Counted from the first letter of the stretch, positions 18,337 through 27,823 are shown. The stretch: DNA of 64,000 bases from Gemmatimonadota bacterium (GCA_025357945.1 JANYLJ010000046.1:62001-126000), one strand, 5' to 3'. Program-made: numbers and translations. The notes: generated by a model from the sequence alone, not told the origin.

Positions 18337-19964
18337 GTGAACGGTTGCGCGCAGAACTGGCGCGCGTGGCCGGAACGTTCGGCGGCGACGTCGCGTTCAC
18401 GCTCGAACGCCCCCGCGATCTCGCGCACGGCGATCTGGCCACCAACCTCGCCATGCAGCTCGCGCGGCGCGAGCGCACCAACCCACGCGCCATGGCGGAA
18501 CGGGTCGTCGCCGCGCTCGACCTGTCGTCAGCGAGGCTGGCGAGCGTTGAAATCGCCGGCCCGGGCTTCATCAACTTTCGTCTCGCTGCGGAGACGTTGA
18601 CTGAGGATCTCCAGCGGATTCTCACCGAAGGCGCCCGCTACGGCCGTTCGCAATCGGGCCAGGGTCGCCGGGTGAACGTCGAGTTCGTGTCGGCCAATCC
18701 AACCGGGCCGCTCCACGTCGGTCACGGTCGCGGGGCGGCGCTCGGCGACGGCATCGCGGCGCTGCTGGAGTGGACCGGCCACACCGTCACACGAGAGTTC
18801 TACGTCAACGATGCGGGCGCGCAGATCAGCCGACTCGCGGCGTCGCTCTGGACGCGGATTCAGCAGGCCGTCGGACGCACGGCCGAGATTCCCGAAGGGG
18901 GCTACCACGGCGACTATCTCAAGGAAGCGGCCGCCGAGTTACTGACGCGTGAGGGCGCCAGCTTCGCCGATCTCGACATCGCAACCGGTGTCGCCCGTTG
19001 CCGTACCGCGGTCCTGGTGCTGCAACGGGCCGAGCAGGACACGACCCTGGCCGACTTCGGGGTACACTTTGACGTGGTGTCGTCGGAACAGTGGACCTAC
19101 GATCACGGCGACGTGGACGCCGCCATCACGCGCCTCAGAATCGCCGGGCTCACCTTCGAGGACGGCGGCGCACTCTGGTTGCGCACGTCGTCGTTCGGCG
19201 ATGATCGCGATCGCGTCCTGCGCAAGTCTGACGGCACGTACACCTATCTCGCACCGGACATCGCCTACCATCTCGACAAGTTCGCCCGCGGTTTCGATCA
19301 TGCGATTGACGTGTGGGGCGCCGACCATCACGGCTACATCCCGCGGATGCAGGCCGCACTGACGGCGCTCGGGCTGCCGGCGGGCTGGCTCGACGTGGCA
19401 CTGGTGCAGCTGGTGCGCGTGGTGCGCGGCGGCGAGGAAGTGAAAATGTCGAAGCGTTCCGGCGACTTCGTGACGCTGCGCGACCTCTACGAGGAGACCG
19501 GGGTCGACGCGGCGCGTTACTGGTTCCTGATGCGACGCGGCGATTCGCATCTCGTGTTCGACATCGAACTGGCCAAGTCGCGCACCGACGAGAACCCGGT
19601 CTACTATGTCCAGATGGCGCACGCGCGCATGAGTGGCATCTTCCGTAACGCCGGCCGCGCCGCAGAAGACGTCACCGGTACCATCGCGCTGAGCGTGCTC
19701 GCCGTCGAGGATGTGGACCTGCTCAAGAAGTTGACCCAGTTTCCGGAGATCGTGGCGCGGGCAGCGATCGAGTCCGAGCCGCACCGCGTGACCACATATC
19801 TCGACGAGCTCGCCCGGATGAGTCACGGCTGGTACCACGCCTGCCGGGTGCTCGGCGAACCGCCCGAGATCGAGCACTCCAGGCTCCTGCTCGCCCGGGC
19901 GACGCGCCAGGTCTTTGCCAACGCCCTCACCGTGCTCGGCATTTCGGCCCCCGACCGGATGTGA
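18333..19964 (+). CDS. argS: Arginine--tRNA ligase
   Basis: This class I synthetase charges tRNA-Arg. At 543 aa it has the N-terminal Arg-tRNA-synthetase domain, FVSANPTGPLHVGHGRGAAL (the HIGH motif is HVGH, near residue 130) and EEVKMSKRSGDFVTL (KMSKS-type). A C-terminal DALR anticodon-binding domain follows (about 420-543). GTG 18333 overlaps the FmdB gene's stop. The length is typical and no active-site residue is missing. Confidence 0.96.
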   Translation: MSERLRAELARVAGTFGGDVAFTLERPRDLAHGDLATNLAMQLARRERTNPRAMAERVVAALDLSSARLASVEIAGPGFINFRLAAETLTEDLQRILTEGARYGRSQSGQGRRVNVEFVSANPTGPLHVGHGRGAALGDGIAALLEWTGHTVTREFYVNDAGAQISRLAASLWTRIQQAVGRTAEIPEGGYHGDYLKEAAAELLTREGASFADLDIATGVARCRTAVLVLQRAEQDTTLADFGVHFDVVSSEQWTYDHGDVDAAITRLRIAGLTFEDGGALWLRTSSFGDDRDRVLRKSDGTYTYLAPDIAYHLDKFARGFDHAIDVWGADHHGYIPRMQAALTALGLPAGWLDVALVQLVRVVRGGEEVKMSKRSGDFVTLRDLYEETGVDAARYWFLMRRGDSHLVFDIELAKSRTDENPVYYVQMAHARMSGIFRNAGRAAEDVTGTIALSVLAVEDVDLLKKLTQFPEIVARAAIESEPHRVTTYLDELARMSHGWYHACRVLGEPPEIEHSRLLLARATRQVFANALTVLGISAPDRM

Positions 19965-19968
19965 TGCC

Positions 19969-20889
19969 ATGACGCTTCTGGTGGTCGGCAGCGTCGCCCT
20001 CGATTCCATCTTCACCCCCTTCGGCTCGACGGCAGACGCGCTGGGAGGATCGGCGGTGCACTTTGCCGTGGCGGCCTCGTTGCTGCATCCGGTGCGCGTG
20101 GTCGGCGTGGTGGGTGACGACTATCCGATGCAGGAACTCGAGCGGCTCGCGCCGCGGGGGATCGACTGGTCGGGCGTGGAGCATGCGGCGGGCGAGTCGT
20201 TCCGCTGGAAAGGGAAGTACTCCTACGACCTCCAGAGCCGCGAAACGCTCGAGACCCGTCTCGGCGTCTTCGCCAATTTTGCGCCGAAACTTCCGGTTGG
20301 GGGCCACGACGCCAGGATCGTGTTTCTCGGCAACATCGATCCGGTGCTTCAGCTCGGCGTCCTCGATCAGGTGACGTCGCCGCGGTTCTGTGCGTGCGAC
20401 ACGATGAACTACTGGATTCAGTCCAAGCGCGACGACCTGCTCAAGTTGCTCAAGCGTGTCGACATGCTCATGGTCAACGATTCGGAGGCCCGGGAGCTCT
20501 CCGGCGACTGGAACATCCATCGCGCTGGCCGATGGATCCTTGAACAGGGCCCCACGCGCGTCGTGATCAAGCAGGGGGAATACGGCGCGTTGTTGATTGA
20601 ACCGGGGCGGAGCTTCCACATCCCCGCGTATCCGCTGGAAGAAGTATTCGACCCGACCGGGGCCGGTGATGCCTTCGCCGGCGGATTCATGGGGTATCTC
20701 GCGCGCGTCGGCGCGCTGGACACCGATCATCTGCGCCGGGCGATGGTGTACGGCGCCACGATGGGTTCGTATTCTGTCGCCGGATTCGGGGTGCGGGGAT
20801 TCGAGGGCGTCACCGCCGCCGATGTTGAGCAGCGAGTGCGCCAGTTCATCGACTTGACCCATATTCCCGCCGCCGAGCCCGCGCCGTGA
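19969..20889 (+). CDS. PfkB-family sugar/nucleoside kinase
   Basis: The 306-aa ribokinase-superfamily kinase opens MTLLVVGSVALDSIFTPFG with an early GGSAVHFAVAASLL substrate loop. The C-terminal signature VFDPTGAGDAFAGGFMG contains the catalytic Asp of GAGD, and VNDSEARELSG is the NxxE-like metal region. The substrate is unclear; adenosine, ribose and similar compounds are all possible. ATG 19969 starts 4 bp after argS and its stop overlaps the purM GTG, so it is within one long run of genes. Confidence 0.85.
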   Translation: MTLLVVGSVALDSIFTPFGSTADALGGSAVHFAVAASLLHPVRVVGVVGDDYPMQELERLAPRGIDWSGVEHAAGESFRWKGKYSYDLQSRETLETRLGVFANFAPKLPVGGHDARIVFLGNIDPVLQLGVLDQVTSPRFCACDTMNYWIQSKRDDLLKLLKRVDMLMVNDSEARELSGDWNIHRAGRWILEQGPTRVVIKQGEYGALLIEPGRSFHIPAYPLEEVFDPTGAGDAFAGGFMGYLARVGALDTDHLRRAMVYGATMGSYSVAGFGVRGFEGVTAADVEQRVRQFIDLTHIPAAEPAP

Positions 20890-21911
20890 CGTCGCCGCAC
20901 TACGCCGCTGCGGGCGTGGACCTCGATGCGGCCGAGGCGGCCAAGGCGCGAATCGCGACCTTGGTCGCCGGCGCACGCACGTCGCTTTCCGCGGGGTCGA
21001 TCGGCGCCTTCGGCGGCATGGTACGGCTGCCGGCGGGCATGCGCAAGCCGCTCCTGGTGATGAGCACGGACGGCGTGGGGACCAAGGTGCTGGTGGCGCT
21101 CCAGGCCGGTCGGTTCGACAGTGTGGGCGAAGATCTCGTCAACCACTCGGTGAACGACATCCTGGTCCATGGTGCCCGGCCGGTGGCGTTCATGGATTAC
21201 GTCGCGGGGCACCGGCTCCCGCCCGAGTTGATCGCCGGGGTGGTCGAGGGGATTGCGCGAGGGTGCCGCACGCACGACATGGCGCTGGCCGGCGGCGAGA
21301 CGGCGCAGATGCCCGGATTGTACGCCGAAGGCACCTTCGATCTTGCCGGCACGATCATCGGGGTGGTGGAAGAAGATGACGCGTTGCACGGCGATGCCAT
21401 CGCCCCCGGCGATGTGCTCATCGCCTACGCCTCCACCGGCCTGCACACCAATGGCTATACTCTCGCCCGGCACGTGCTGTTCGACGTGATGGGCCTGTCG
21501 CTGTACGCGACGCTGCCGGGCACCGATACTTCGGTGTGCGACGCGCTACTCGCGGTGCATCGCAGCTACGCCGACGCAATTCGTCCGGTGCTTGGTTCCG
21601 TCCACGGGATGGCGCACATCACTGGCGGCGGTATCGGCGGCAACCTCGGGCGTGTGTTGCCGAAGAATTGCGAGGCGGTGATCGAGACGCGGTCATGGCA
21701 GTGGCCGCCAGTCTTCCGTGCCATCGCGGCGGGCGGCGGCGTGTCGGTCGCCGAGATGCGCGAGGTGTTCAACCTGGGCGCGGGGATGATCCTGGCCGCC
21801 CCGCCGGAAGCTGCCGAGGCGGTGCACGCCGCCGCCCGCAACGTCGGCGTGCCGACCTGGAATTGCGGCACCATCCGCCCGGGGACACGCCGCGTGATTT
21901 TCACCGACTGA
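20886..21911 (+). CDS. purM: Phosphoribosylformylglycinamidine cyclo-ligase (AIR synthetase)
   Basis: PurM closes the imidazole ring in purine synthesis, converting FGAM plus ATP to AIR. At 341 aa it opens YAAAGVDLDAAEAAKARI. It has the ATP-binding MSTDGVGTKVLVAL, the signature VNHSVNDILVHGARPVAFMD and MALAGGETAQMPGLY. GGGIGGNLGRVLP and FNLGAGM mark the C-terminal half. The start GTG 20886 overlaps the kinase stop. No other purine gene lies beside it. Confidence 0.96.
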   Translation: MTSPHYAAAGVDLDAAEAAKARIATLVAGARTSLSAGSIGAFGGMVRLPAGMRKPLLVMSTDGVGTKVLVALQAGRFDSVGEDLVNHSVNDILVHGARPVAFMDYVAGHRLPPELIAGVVEGIARGCRTHDMALAGGETAQMPGLYAEGTFDLAGTIIGVVEEDDALHGDAIAPGDVLIAYASTGLHTNGYTLARHVLFDVMGLSLYATLPGTDTSVCDALLAVHRSYADAIRPVLGSVHGMAHITGGGIGGNLGRVLPKNCEAVIETRSWQWPPVFRAIAAGGGVSVAEMREVFNLGAGMILAAPPEAAEAVHAAARNVGVPTWNCGTIRPGTRRVIFTD

Positions 21912-21925
21912 TGCGGAGGCTGGCG

Positions 21926-22903
21926 ATGAGTCATTCGTTGCGCGCGGTTGTCGGCGTGCTCACCTGCATGCCGGCAACACTTGGCGCCCAAGGAAACGCG
22001 CAATGTGCCGCGCGCAACATTGGTCCGTTCGGCGGTGCGCAGGCGCAGAACATCTGCAACGCCGCCGTGGACGGCGCCGCCGTCTTCGTCCCGGTGGCGG
22101 GCATACTCGTCACCAGCGGCAACCCCTTTCTTGGCGCGACCGGCGGGCTCGGCGGCTTGCCGCACCTGGGCATCACGCTCCGGGTGAATGCGACGCAGGT
22201 GGTGATACCGGACCTCAATTACAACGGCATCGGCAACACGGTTGCGGCGGGCCAGACGGTCACCGCACCCGCACCGCTGATCGAGGGCGCCTTAGGCGTC
22301 TTTGGCGGATTGCATGGTGGCAGTCTCGCGCTGGATGTGCTCGGCTCCGCGCAACTGCTGCCGACCAACCTGATTGACAATGTGCATATCGACGTCAACG
22401 CCCGGCGCATCGGAAGCATCGCCCTCGGGCTCGGTTTTGGTGGCCGGCTCACTCTCCTCGCCGAAGGCACTCTGTTGCCAGCGCTGACGGTGAGTGCGAT
22501 GCGGCGAACGCTCCCCAGGGTCGGCGTCGGCAGTATTGTCGCCGGTGATCGGTATTCGTTCGCCACCGACCTGACGAGCACCGAGTACCGCGCGACGATC
22601 GGCAAGCGGTTCGGCCCGTTCGCCCTGGCTGCCGGCGCGGGCTGGACCGGGTACGCCGCCGATGCGCAGATCTTCTTCCTGAACCCGGTGACGACGGAGC
22701 CCGAACCGCCGGTGTTCGTGACGGTCAACGACTCACGGGCGGTGGGGTTCGTCGACGGTGGGCTCGCCCTCGGGCGAGTGTACCTCGTCGCCGAAGCCGG
22801 GCTCCAGCGGGGCAAGGATCTCGGCTTGGTCACCACGTTCACCGGTAATGATGCAAAGGACCAGCGCCTCTTTGGCAGCTTCGGCCTCCGCTTCGGATTC
22901 TAG
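21926..22903 (+). CDS. Secreted, probably outer-membrane barrel-like protein of unknown function
   Basis: The 325-aa product has a signal peptide (MSHSLRAVVGVLTCMPATLGAQ). A Cys pair near the N-terminus (QCAARNIG, QNICNAAV) and alternating amphipathic segments typical of a small outer-membrane barrel follow, ending in the aromatic strand LFGSFGLRFGF. ATG 21926 is preferred over 21911 because GGAGG at 21915-21919 is 6 nt upstream. It lies between purM and ribD with no functional link to either. Terminal Phe fits barrel-insertion signals. Confidence 0.65.
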   Translation: MSHSLRAVVGVLTCMPATLGAQGNAQCAARNIGPFGGAQAQNICNAAVDGAAVFVPVAGILVTSGNPFLGATGGLGGLPHLGITLRVNATQVVIPDLNYNGIGNTVAAGQTVTAPAPLIEGALGVFGGLHGGSLALDVLGSAQLLPTNLIDNVHIDVNARRIGSIALGLGFGGRLTLLAEGTLLPALTVSAMRRTLPRVGVGSIVAGDRYSFATDLTSTEYRATIGKRFGPFALAAGAGWTGYAADAQIFFLNPVTTEPEPPVFVTVNDSRAVGFVDGGLALGRVYLVAEAGLQRGKDLGLVTTFTGNDAKDQRLFGSFGLRFGF

Positions 22904-22925
22904 CGCCGGTCAGGACCAGCGCTTC

Positions 22926-23981
22926 ATGGCCCACGCCAACGAGCTGGCGTTGCGCGGGTGGGGCCGGACGTATCCCAATCCACTCGTGGGTGCGGTCGTC
23001 GTCCGTGACGGTACCGAGATCGGCGCCGGCTGGCACGCCGAGTATGGCGGGCCGCACGCGGAGGTGATCGCGCTCGCGGCCGCCGGTGCGCCGGCGCGTG
23101 GTGCAACGCTCTACGTCACGCTGGCACCGTGCACCCACCAGGGCAAGCAGCCACCGTGTGTGGACGCAATACTGGCCGCCGGCATCGTCCGCGTCGTGGT
23201 GGCGACGCGCGATCCGAATCCCGCGGCCGCCGGTGGTCTCGAGCTGCTGCGCGGCAACGGGATCGCGGTCGAGGTCGGCGTGCTCGCGCCGCAGGTAGCG
23301 CGGCGCAACGTTCGCTTCCTGCGCCAGTTCACGTCGCCGGCGCGACCATTTGTCGCGATCAAGCTGGCGGTGTCGATGGACGGCATGATCGCCGACGCCC
23401 AGGGTCACTCGCGCTGGCTGTCGAACGAATCGGCCCGGGCGTGGGTGCACTGGTTACGCGCCGGCTTCGGGGCGATCGGGCTGGGGGCGAGGTCCGCGAT
23501 CGCCGACGATGCGCGCCTCACTGTTCGCGGCGATGTGCAACCGCGTGTCGCTCCGACGCGCGTGATCTTCGACCGGACCGGACGACTGACGGCGGCGCAC
23601 CCGGTGTTCACGAACGCGGCGACCGTGCCGGTGGTCGTGGTCGTGGGCGTCGCGGCAGCCGAGGCCTCGCGTGGCGCATTGCGGAACACCGGCGCCGAGA
23701 TTCTTGTTGCTGATGAGGTGTCGGTGGCGCTCGGCCGACTCGCCGAGCGCGGGATCGATTCGGTGCTCGTGGAGGGCGGCGGTCGGCTGGCCGGGGCGAT
23801 GCTCGCGGCTGGTCTCGTCGACCGCGTCTATCAGATCCAGTGCCCGGTCTGGCTGGGCGCCGGGACGCCGGCCTGGATCGGACTCGGCACGCCAGCGATC
23901 GAATCGGTCAAGCGCTGGCAGGTGACCGACCGGTTCGGTCTGGGCGACTCAGGAGATGTCATGATTGAACTCGAGCCCTGA
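22926..23981 (+). CDS. ribD: Diaminohydroxyphosphoribosylaminopyrimidine deaminase/reductase
   Basis: RibD performs the second and third riboflavin steps. The N-terminal deaminase (residues 1-~145) has PNPLVGAVVVRDG, HAEVIAL and PCTHQGKQPPC (zinc ligands). The C-terminal reductase opens PFVAIKLAVSMDGMIADAQG. The usual T-L-E-P-C reads T-L-A-P-C here. From ATG 22926 the protein is 351 aa. Family-like residues (DQRF) extend upstream, so the true start may be ATG 22851, overlapping the previous gene by ~53 bp. This is the first of four riboflavin genes; no FMN riboswitch is visible. Confidence 0.93.
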   Translation: MAHANELALRGWGRTYPNPLVGAVVVRDGTEIGAGWHAEYGGPHAEVIALAAAGAPARGATLYVTLAPCTHQGKQPPCVDAILAAGIVRVVVATRDPNPAAAGGLELLRGNGIAVEVGVLAPQVARRNVRFLRQFTSPARPFVAIKLAVSMDGMIADAQGHSRWLSNESARAWVHWLRAGFGAIGLGARSAIADDARLTVRGDVQPRVAPTRVIFDRTGRLTAAHPVFTNAATVPVVVVVGVAAAEASRGALRNTGAEILVADEVSVALGRLAERGIDSVLVEGGGRLAGAMLAAGLVDRVYQIQCPVWLGAGTPAWIGLGTPAIESVKRWQVTDRFGLGDSGDVMIELEP

Positions 23982-23984
23982 ACG

Positions 23985-24590
23985 ATGTTCACCGGAATCA
24001 TCACCGCGATCGGTACGGTGCGCGAAGCGGCGAGCCTCGGCGGTGGTCGTACCGTCACGATCGCCGTGCCGTGGGATGACGTCGACATCGGCGAAAGCAT
24101 CGCCGTTGACGGTGCGTGTCTGACGGTGACGCGTCAGGGCGACGGCTGGTTCACCGTGCAGGTCGTCAGTACTTCGCTTGACCGCACCATGTTCGCGACG
24201 CACGCGACCGGTCGACGCGTCAACCTCGAGCGGGCCCTGCGGGCCGGCGACCGACTTGGCGGACATCTTGTCCAGGGGCACGTAGATGGCGTCGGCACCA
24301 TTCAGGAGGTCGGGCAGCGCGACGACGCACGCCTGCTGATCATTGCGGTACCGGCGGCCGTCGCGACGGTGTCGATTCCGCTGGGATCGATCACCGTGGA
24401 TGGCGTATCGCTCACGATCACCGCAATACCCGCACCCGGCACAATCCAGGTCTCGCTGATCCCGTTTACCTTGGAGCACACCACACTCGGTGCGCGGGTG
24501 CGGGGCGACCAGGTGCACCTCGAAGGAGACGCCGTGGGGAAGTACGTGCAGCAGTTATCGGCGCCGTGGCGGCCGGCGGGGCCGGAATGA
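23985..24590 (+). CDS. ribE: Riboflavin synthase alpha subunit
   Basis: It dismutates two 6,7-dimethyl-8-ribityllumazine molecules to riboflavin. The 201-aa protein contains two homologous lumazine-binding barrels. The first opens MFTGIITAIGTV with IAVDGACLTVT; the second carries GHLVQGHVDGVGTI and SITVDGVSLTIT. Both halves are complete. The gene starts 3 bp after ribD and its stop overlaps the ribBA ATG by 4 bp. The symbol follows the ribE = synthase convention. Confidence 0.95.
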   Translation: MFTGIITAIGTVREAASLGGGRTVTIAVPWDDVDIGESIAVDGACLTVTRQGDGWFTVQVVSTSLDRTMFATHATGRRVNLERALRAGDRLGGHLVQGHVDGVGTIQEVGQRDDARLLIIAVPAAVATVSIPLGSITVDGVSLTITAIPAPGTIQVSLIPFTLEHTTLGARVRGDQVHLEGDAVGKYVQQLSAPWRPAGPE

Positions 24591-25792
24591 CGTTGACGCC
24601 GATCGAACGGGCCATCGCCGAGGTGAAGGCCGGCAAGATGGTGGTCGTCGTAGACGACGAGGATCGCGAGAACGAGGGTGACCTCGTCTGCGCGGCCGAA
24701 CTGGTGACGCCCGAGATCGTCAACTTCATGGCGCAGCATGGCCGTGGCTGGATTTGCCTCGCCTTGACGCCGGAAGACTGTGATCGCCTCAAGCTGCCGC
24801 AGATGGTGGAGCGGAACACCGAGGCGATGCTCACCGCGTTCACGGTGACAATCGACGCCGACCGACGGTTCGGCGTCACCACCGGCATTTCGGCGGGCGA
24901 CCGTGCCACCACCATCCGGGTGGCGATTGACCCGAACACGACGCCGGGCGACCTGCGCCGCCCCGGCCACATCCAGCCACTGCGGGCGCAACGCGGCGGT
25001 GTGCTGCGCCGGGTGGGGCACACCGAAGCGAGCGTCGACCTGGCACGCCTCGCCGGGCTCAAGCCGGCCGGCGTGATCTGCGAGATCCTCAATGCCGACG
25101 GTTCGATGGCACGGCTCCCCGACCTCAAGACATTTGCCGCCGAACACGATCTCGCGTTGATCTCGGTCGCCGACCTGGTGGCCTACCGCTTGCGCACTGA
25201 ACAGCTCGTGCATCGCATCGCCGATGTCCGCCTGCCGACCGAATCCGGAGAATTCCGGCTGATCGGGTACGCCAATGACGTGGACCGCGCGGAACACGTC
25301 GCGCTGGTCTACGGCGACATCGCCGGCGAGGCCAACGTGTTGGTGCGGATGCACTCCAAGTGTCTCACCGGTGACGTGTTCCATTCGCTGCGTTGTGACT
25401 GCGGCATCCAGCTGCATCGTGCCATGGCGCTGATTGTCGAAGCCGGGAGCGGTGCGATCGTATACCTCGACCAGGAAGGTCGCGGCATCGGCTTGCACAA
25501 TAAGTTGCGTGCCTACGAGCTGCAGGACGCCGGGAACGATACGGTCGAGGCGAACGAGCGCCTCGGCTTCAAGGCCGACCTGCGCGACTTCGGCATCGGC
25601 GCGCAGATCCTCCGCGACCTGGGGCTCACCACGCTGCGCATCATGACCAACAATCCTCGCAAGCTGGTCGGGCTCGAAGGGTATGGTCTCGAGATCGTCG
25701 AACGGGTCCCGCTGCTGACCGACGCCACCCCGGACAACACCGCCTACCTGGCCGCCAAGCGCGACAAACTCGGCCACCTGCTGGCACACTGA
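24587..25792 (+). CDS. ribBA: Bifunctional DHBP synthase / GTP cyclohydrolase II
   Basis: The fused enzyme makes both riboflavin precursors. The N-terminal DHBP synthase (residues 1-~200) has DDEDRENEGDLVCAAE, TEASVDLARLAG and the acidic metal site. The C-terminal GTP cyclohydrolase II (about 205-401) has zinc cysteines in RMHSKCLTGDVFHSLRCDCG and YLDQEGRGIGL. At 401 aa it has the normal fused length. ATG 24587 overlaps ribE by 4 bp. Both halves look active. Confidence 0.95.
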   Translation: MTLTPIERAIAEVKAGKMVVVVDDEDRENEGDLVCAAELVTPEIVNFMAQHGRGWICLALTPEDCDRLKLPQMVERNTEAMLTAFTVTIDADRRFGVTTGISAGDRATTIRVAIDPNTTPGDLRRPGHIQPLRAQRGGVLRRVGHTEASVDLARLAGLKPAGVICEILNADGSMARLPDLKTFAAEHDLALISVADLVAYRLRTEQLVHRIADVRLPTESGEFRLIGYANDVDRAEHVALVYGDIAGEANVLVRMHSKCLTGDVFHSLRCDCGIQLHRAMALIVEAGSGAIVYLDQEGRGIGLHNKLRAYELQDAGNDTVEANERLGFKADLRDFGIGAQILRDLGLTTLRIMTNNPRKLVGLEGYGLEIVERVPLLTDATPDNTAYLAAKRDKLGHLLAH

Positions 25793-25795
25793 CTG

Positions 25796-26263
25796 ATGAG
25801 CGAATTCGAGGGACGGTTGGTGGCCGTGGGCCGGCTTGCGGTCGTGGTGTCACGCTATCACGAACGGGTGACCGCCCGCCTCCTCGAAGGCGCCATGGTG
25901 GCGTGCCTCGAAGCCGGGGTGCCGGATGCCGACGTCGACGTGCTCTGGGTGAGCGGCGCCTTCGAACTCGGCATCGTTGTCACGGCCGCGGCGCACGGCG
26001 GACGATACGCAGCGATCGTCGCGCTCGGCGTGGTGATCCGCGGTGACACGCCGCACTTCGAGTATGTCGCCGGAGAGACCGCGGCCGCCCTCGCCCGCGC
26101 CGCGACGGACGCGTTGGTTCCGGTCGGGTTCGGCCTGCTTACGTGCGACACGATGGAACAGGCAGAGGCGCGCGCCGGTGGCGCCGCCGGCAACAAGGGG
26201 CGCGAAGCAGCCGAGGCTGCGCTACGCACGGCGGACCTGATTCGCCAAGCGTTGGAGGAGTAG
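25796..26263 (+). CDS. ribH: 6,7-dimethyl-8-ribityllumazine synthase
   Basis: It condenses DHBP with the ribitylaminouracil intermediate. The 155-aa protein has VVVSRYHERVTARLLEGA, VSGAFELGIVV (substrate loop), GVVIRGDTPHFEYVAGE with the catalytic His, and FGLLTCDTMEQAEARAGG. ATG 25796 is 3 bp after ribBA, and nusB follows at once. The ribH-nusB order is common in bacteria. Confidence 0.95.
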   Translation: MSEFEGRLVAVGRLAVVVSRYHERVTARLLEGAMVACLEAGVPDADVDVLWVSGAFELGIVVTAAAHGGRYAAIVALGVVIRGDTPHFEYVAGETAAALARAATDALVPVGFGLLTCDTMEQAEARAGGAAGNKGREAAEAALRTADLIRQALEE

Positions 26264-26677
26264 GTGCTGCGCGCGGAAACCCGGATGCGCGCCCGCGCGC
26301 TGCAGTTGCTGTATGCGCTGGAAATCACCGGCGATGCCACGACCGACGTCGGCGCCGACGGCCTGGCCCGGCTCACCGGCGACGTGCGCCTCGTCGTCGA
26401 CGACGTGGAACCGATGGTGCGGCACATCCTCGCGCGCCGGGCTGACATCGACCGATTGGCGCAGGCGGCCACCGACAACTGGCGCCTCGAGCGGGTCGCG
26501 ACGGTCGAGCGGAACATCCTGCGCATTGCCATCTACGAGTTGCAGTGTGGTGAAGTACCGGCGAAGGTCGTGATTGACGAGGCGCTCTGGCTGGCGCACC
26601 GATTCGCGGGCGGCCGCGCCCCCGCCTTCATCAACGGGGTGCTCGATCGGGTCGGGCGAGACCTCGGTCGGCTGTAG
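26264..26677 (+). CDS. nusB: Transcription antitermination factor NusB
   Basis: NusB joins the boxA antitermination complex on rRNA transcripts. At 137 aa it opens ETRMRARALQLLYALEITGD and ends with IAIYELQCGEVPAKVVIDEALWLAHRFAG. The C-terminal FINGVLDRVGRDLGRL is the classic family ending. GTG 26264 directly abuts the ribH stop with no gap. Confidence 0.94.
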   Translation: MLRAETRMRARALQLLYALEITGDATTDVGADGLARLTGDVRLVVDDVEPMVRHILARRADIDRLAQAATDNWRLERVATVERNILRIAIYELQCGEVPAKVVIDEALWLAHRFAGGRAPAFINGVLDRVGRDLGRL

Positions 26678-26686
26678 GCGGCCACC

Positions 26687-27823
26687 GTGAACATCCTCAT
26701 CGCCAACTGGCAGGATCTCAGGAATCCGCACGCTGGTGGTGCGGAGATCCACCTCTTCGAACTGTTCTCGCGCATCGCCGCCCGCGGCCACCGCGTGCGG
26801 CTGGTGTGCTCCGGTTTTGACGGCGGCCTGGCCGAAGAGTCGGTCGACGGGATCGAGGTGCACCGGCATGGTGGCCGGCATTCGTTCGCGCTGTTGGGAT
26901 GGCGGGCGATTCGTCGCGCGGTGCGCGCCTTCGCCCCCGACGTGATCGTGGACGACATCAACAAGCTGCCGCTGATGACACCCACCCTGACCGACCGACC
27001 GGTGTACGTGATCGTGCCGCACCTGTTCGGGACCACCGCGTTCGACGAGGTGTCGTGGCCGATGGCCGCGACGGTGTGGGCAGCGGAGCGGGCGATTCCG
27101 TGGGTCTATCGTCGGGCGTGGTTCCACGCCATCAGCGATTCCACCCGGGACGATCTCGTCGGGCGTGGCATTCCGCGAGAACGGATCGCCGTGGTCTATC
27201 CCGGGGTGGACAGTCATCACTTCCGTCCCGACGCCGCCACCCCGCGTGCCGATCCACCCCGGTTCGTGTACATCGGGCGCCTGAAGCGATACAAGGGAGT
27301 CGAGTTTCTCATCCAGGCCTTGGCGATCGCTCGCCGGGATCGGCCCGACCTGACCCTCGACGTCGCGGGCTCCGGCGACGACCGGCCCCGGTTGGAGGCG
27401 ATTGCCCGGGCCGCCGGCTTGGCCGATGCGGTGCGCTTCCGGGGATTCGTGGACGAACCGACCCGGCTCAGGCTCTTGCGGGAGTCGGTGGCGAACGTAT
27501 TTCCTTCCCCGAAGGAAGGCTGGGGGATCACCGTCATGGAGGCGGCCGCCTGCGGGACACCATCGCTGGCATCGGACTCGCCCGGGTTGCGCGATTCGGT
27601 GCGGGACGGACGTACCGGGGTACTGGTCCCCCACCGCGACCCCGCTGCACTGGCCCGGGAGATGCTCCGCCTGGTCGCGGACCCCGTCCTGGTCGAGCGG
27701 CTCGGTCGCGCGGCGCGCACGTGGGCCGAGCAGCTCACTTGGGACGCTGCGGCGGCGACCGTTGAGGGGCATCTCGCGGCACTTGCCGCTGGCACGCTGA
27801 CTGCCGCGACACTGGGCAGCTAG
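26687..27823 (+). CDS. Glycosyltransferase family 4 (GT-B) protein
   Basis: The 378-aa GT-B enzyme transfers a sugar from a nucleotide donor. The N-terminal acceptor domain opens NILIANWQDLRNPHAGGAE, with the glycine-rich loop of GT4 enzymes. The C-terminal donor domain has FVYIGRLKRYKGVEFLIQAL and the E-x7-E motif in KEGWGITVMEAAACGTPSLA. There is no signal peptide; it is probably cytoplasmic or membrane-associated. Donor and acceptor are unknown. The start is GTG 26687. hprK follows after 27 bp, but no surface-polysaccharide cluster surrounds it. Confidence 0.88.
   Translation: MNILIANWQDLRNPHAGGAEIHLFELFSRIAARGHRVRLVCSGFDGGLAEESVDGIEVHRHGGRHSFALLGWRAIRRAVRAFAPDVIVDDINKLPLMTPTLTDRPVYVIVPHLFGTTAFDEVSWPMAATVWAAERAIPWVYRRAWFHAISDSTRDDLVGRGIPRERIAVVYPGVDSHHFRPDAATPRADPPRFVYIGRLKRYKGVEFLIQALAIARRDRPDLTLDVAGSGDDRPRLEAIARAAGLADAVRFRGFVDEPTRLRLLRESVANVFPSPKEGWGITVMEAAACGTPSLASDSPGLRDSVRDGRTGVLVPHRDPAALAREMLRLVADPVLVERLGRAARTWAEQLTWDAAAATVEGHLAALAAGTLTAATLGS

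Noticed and set aside
22904-22925. FMN riboswitch before ribD
   Set aside because: The gap is 22 bp, and the RFN core sequence is absent in the upstream gene's end.
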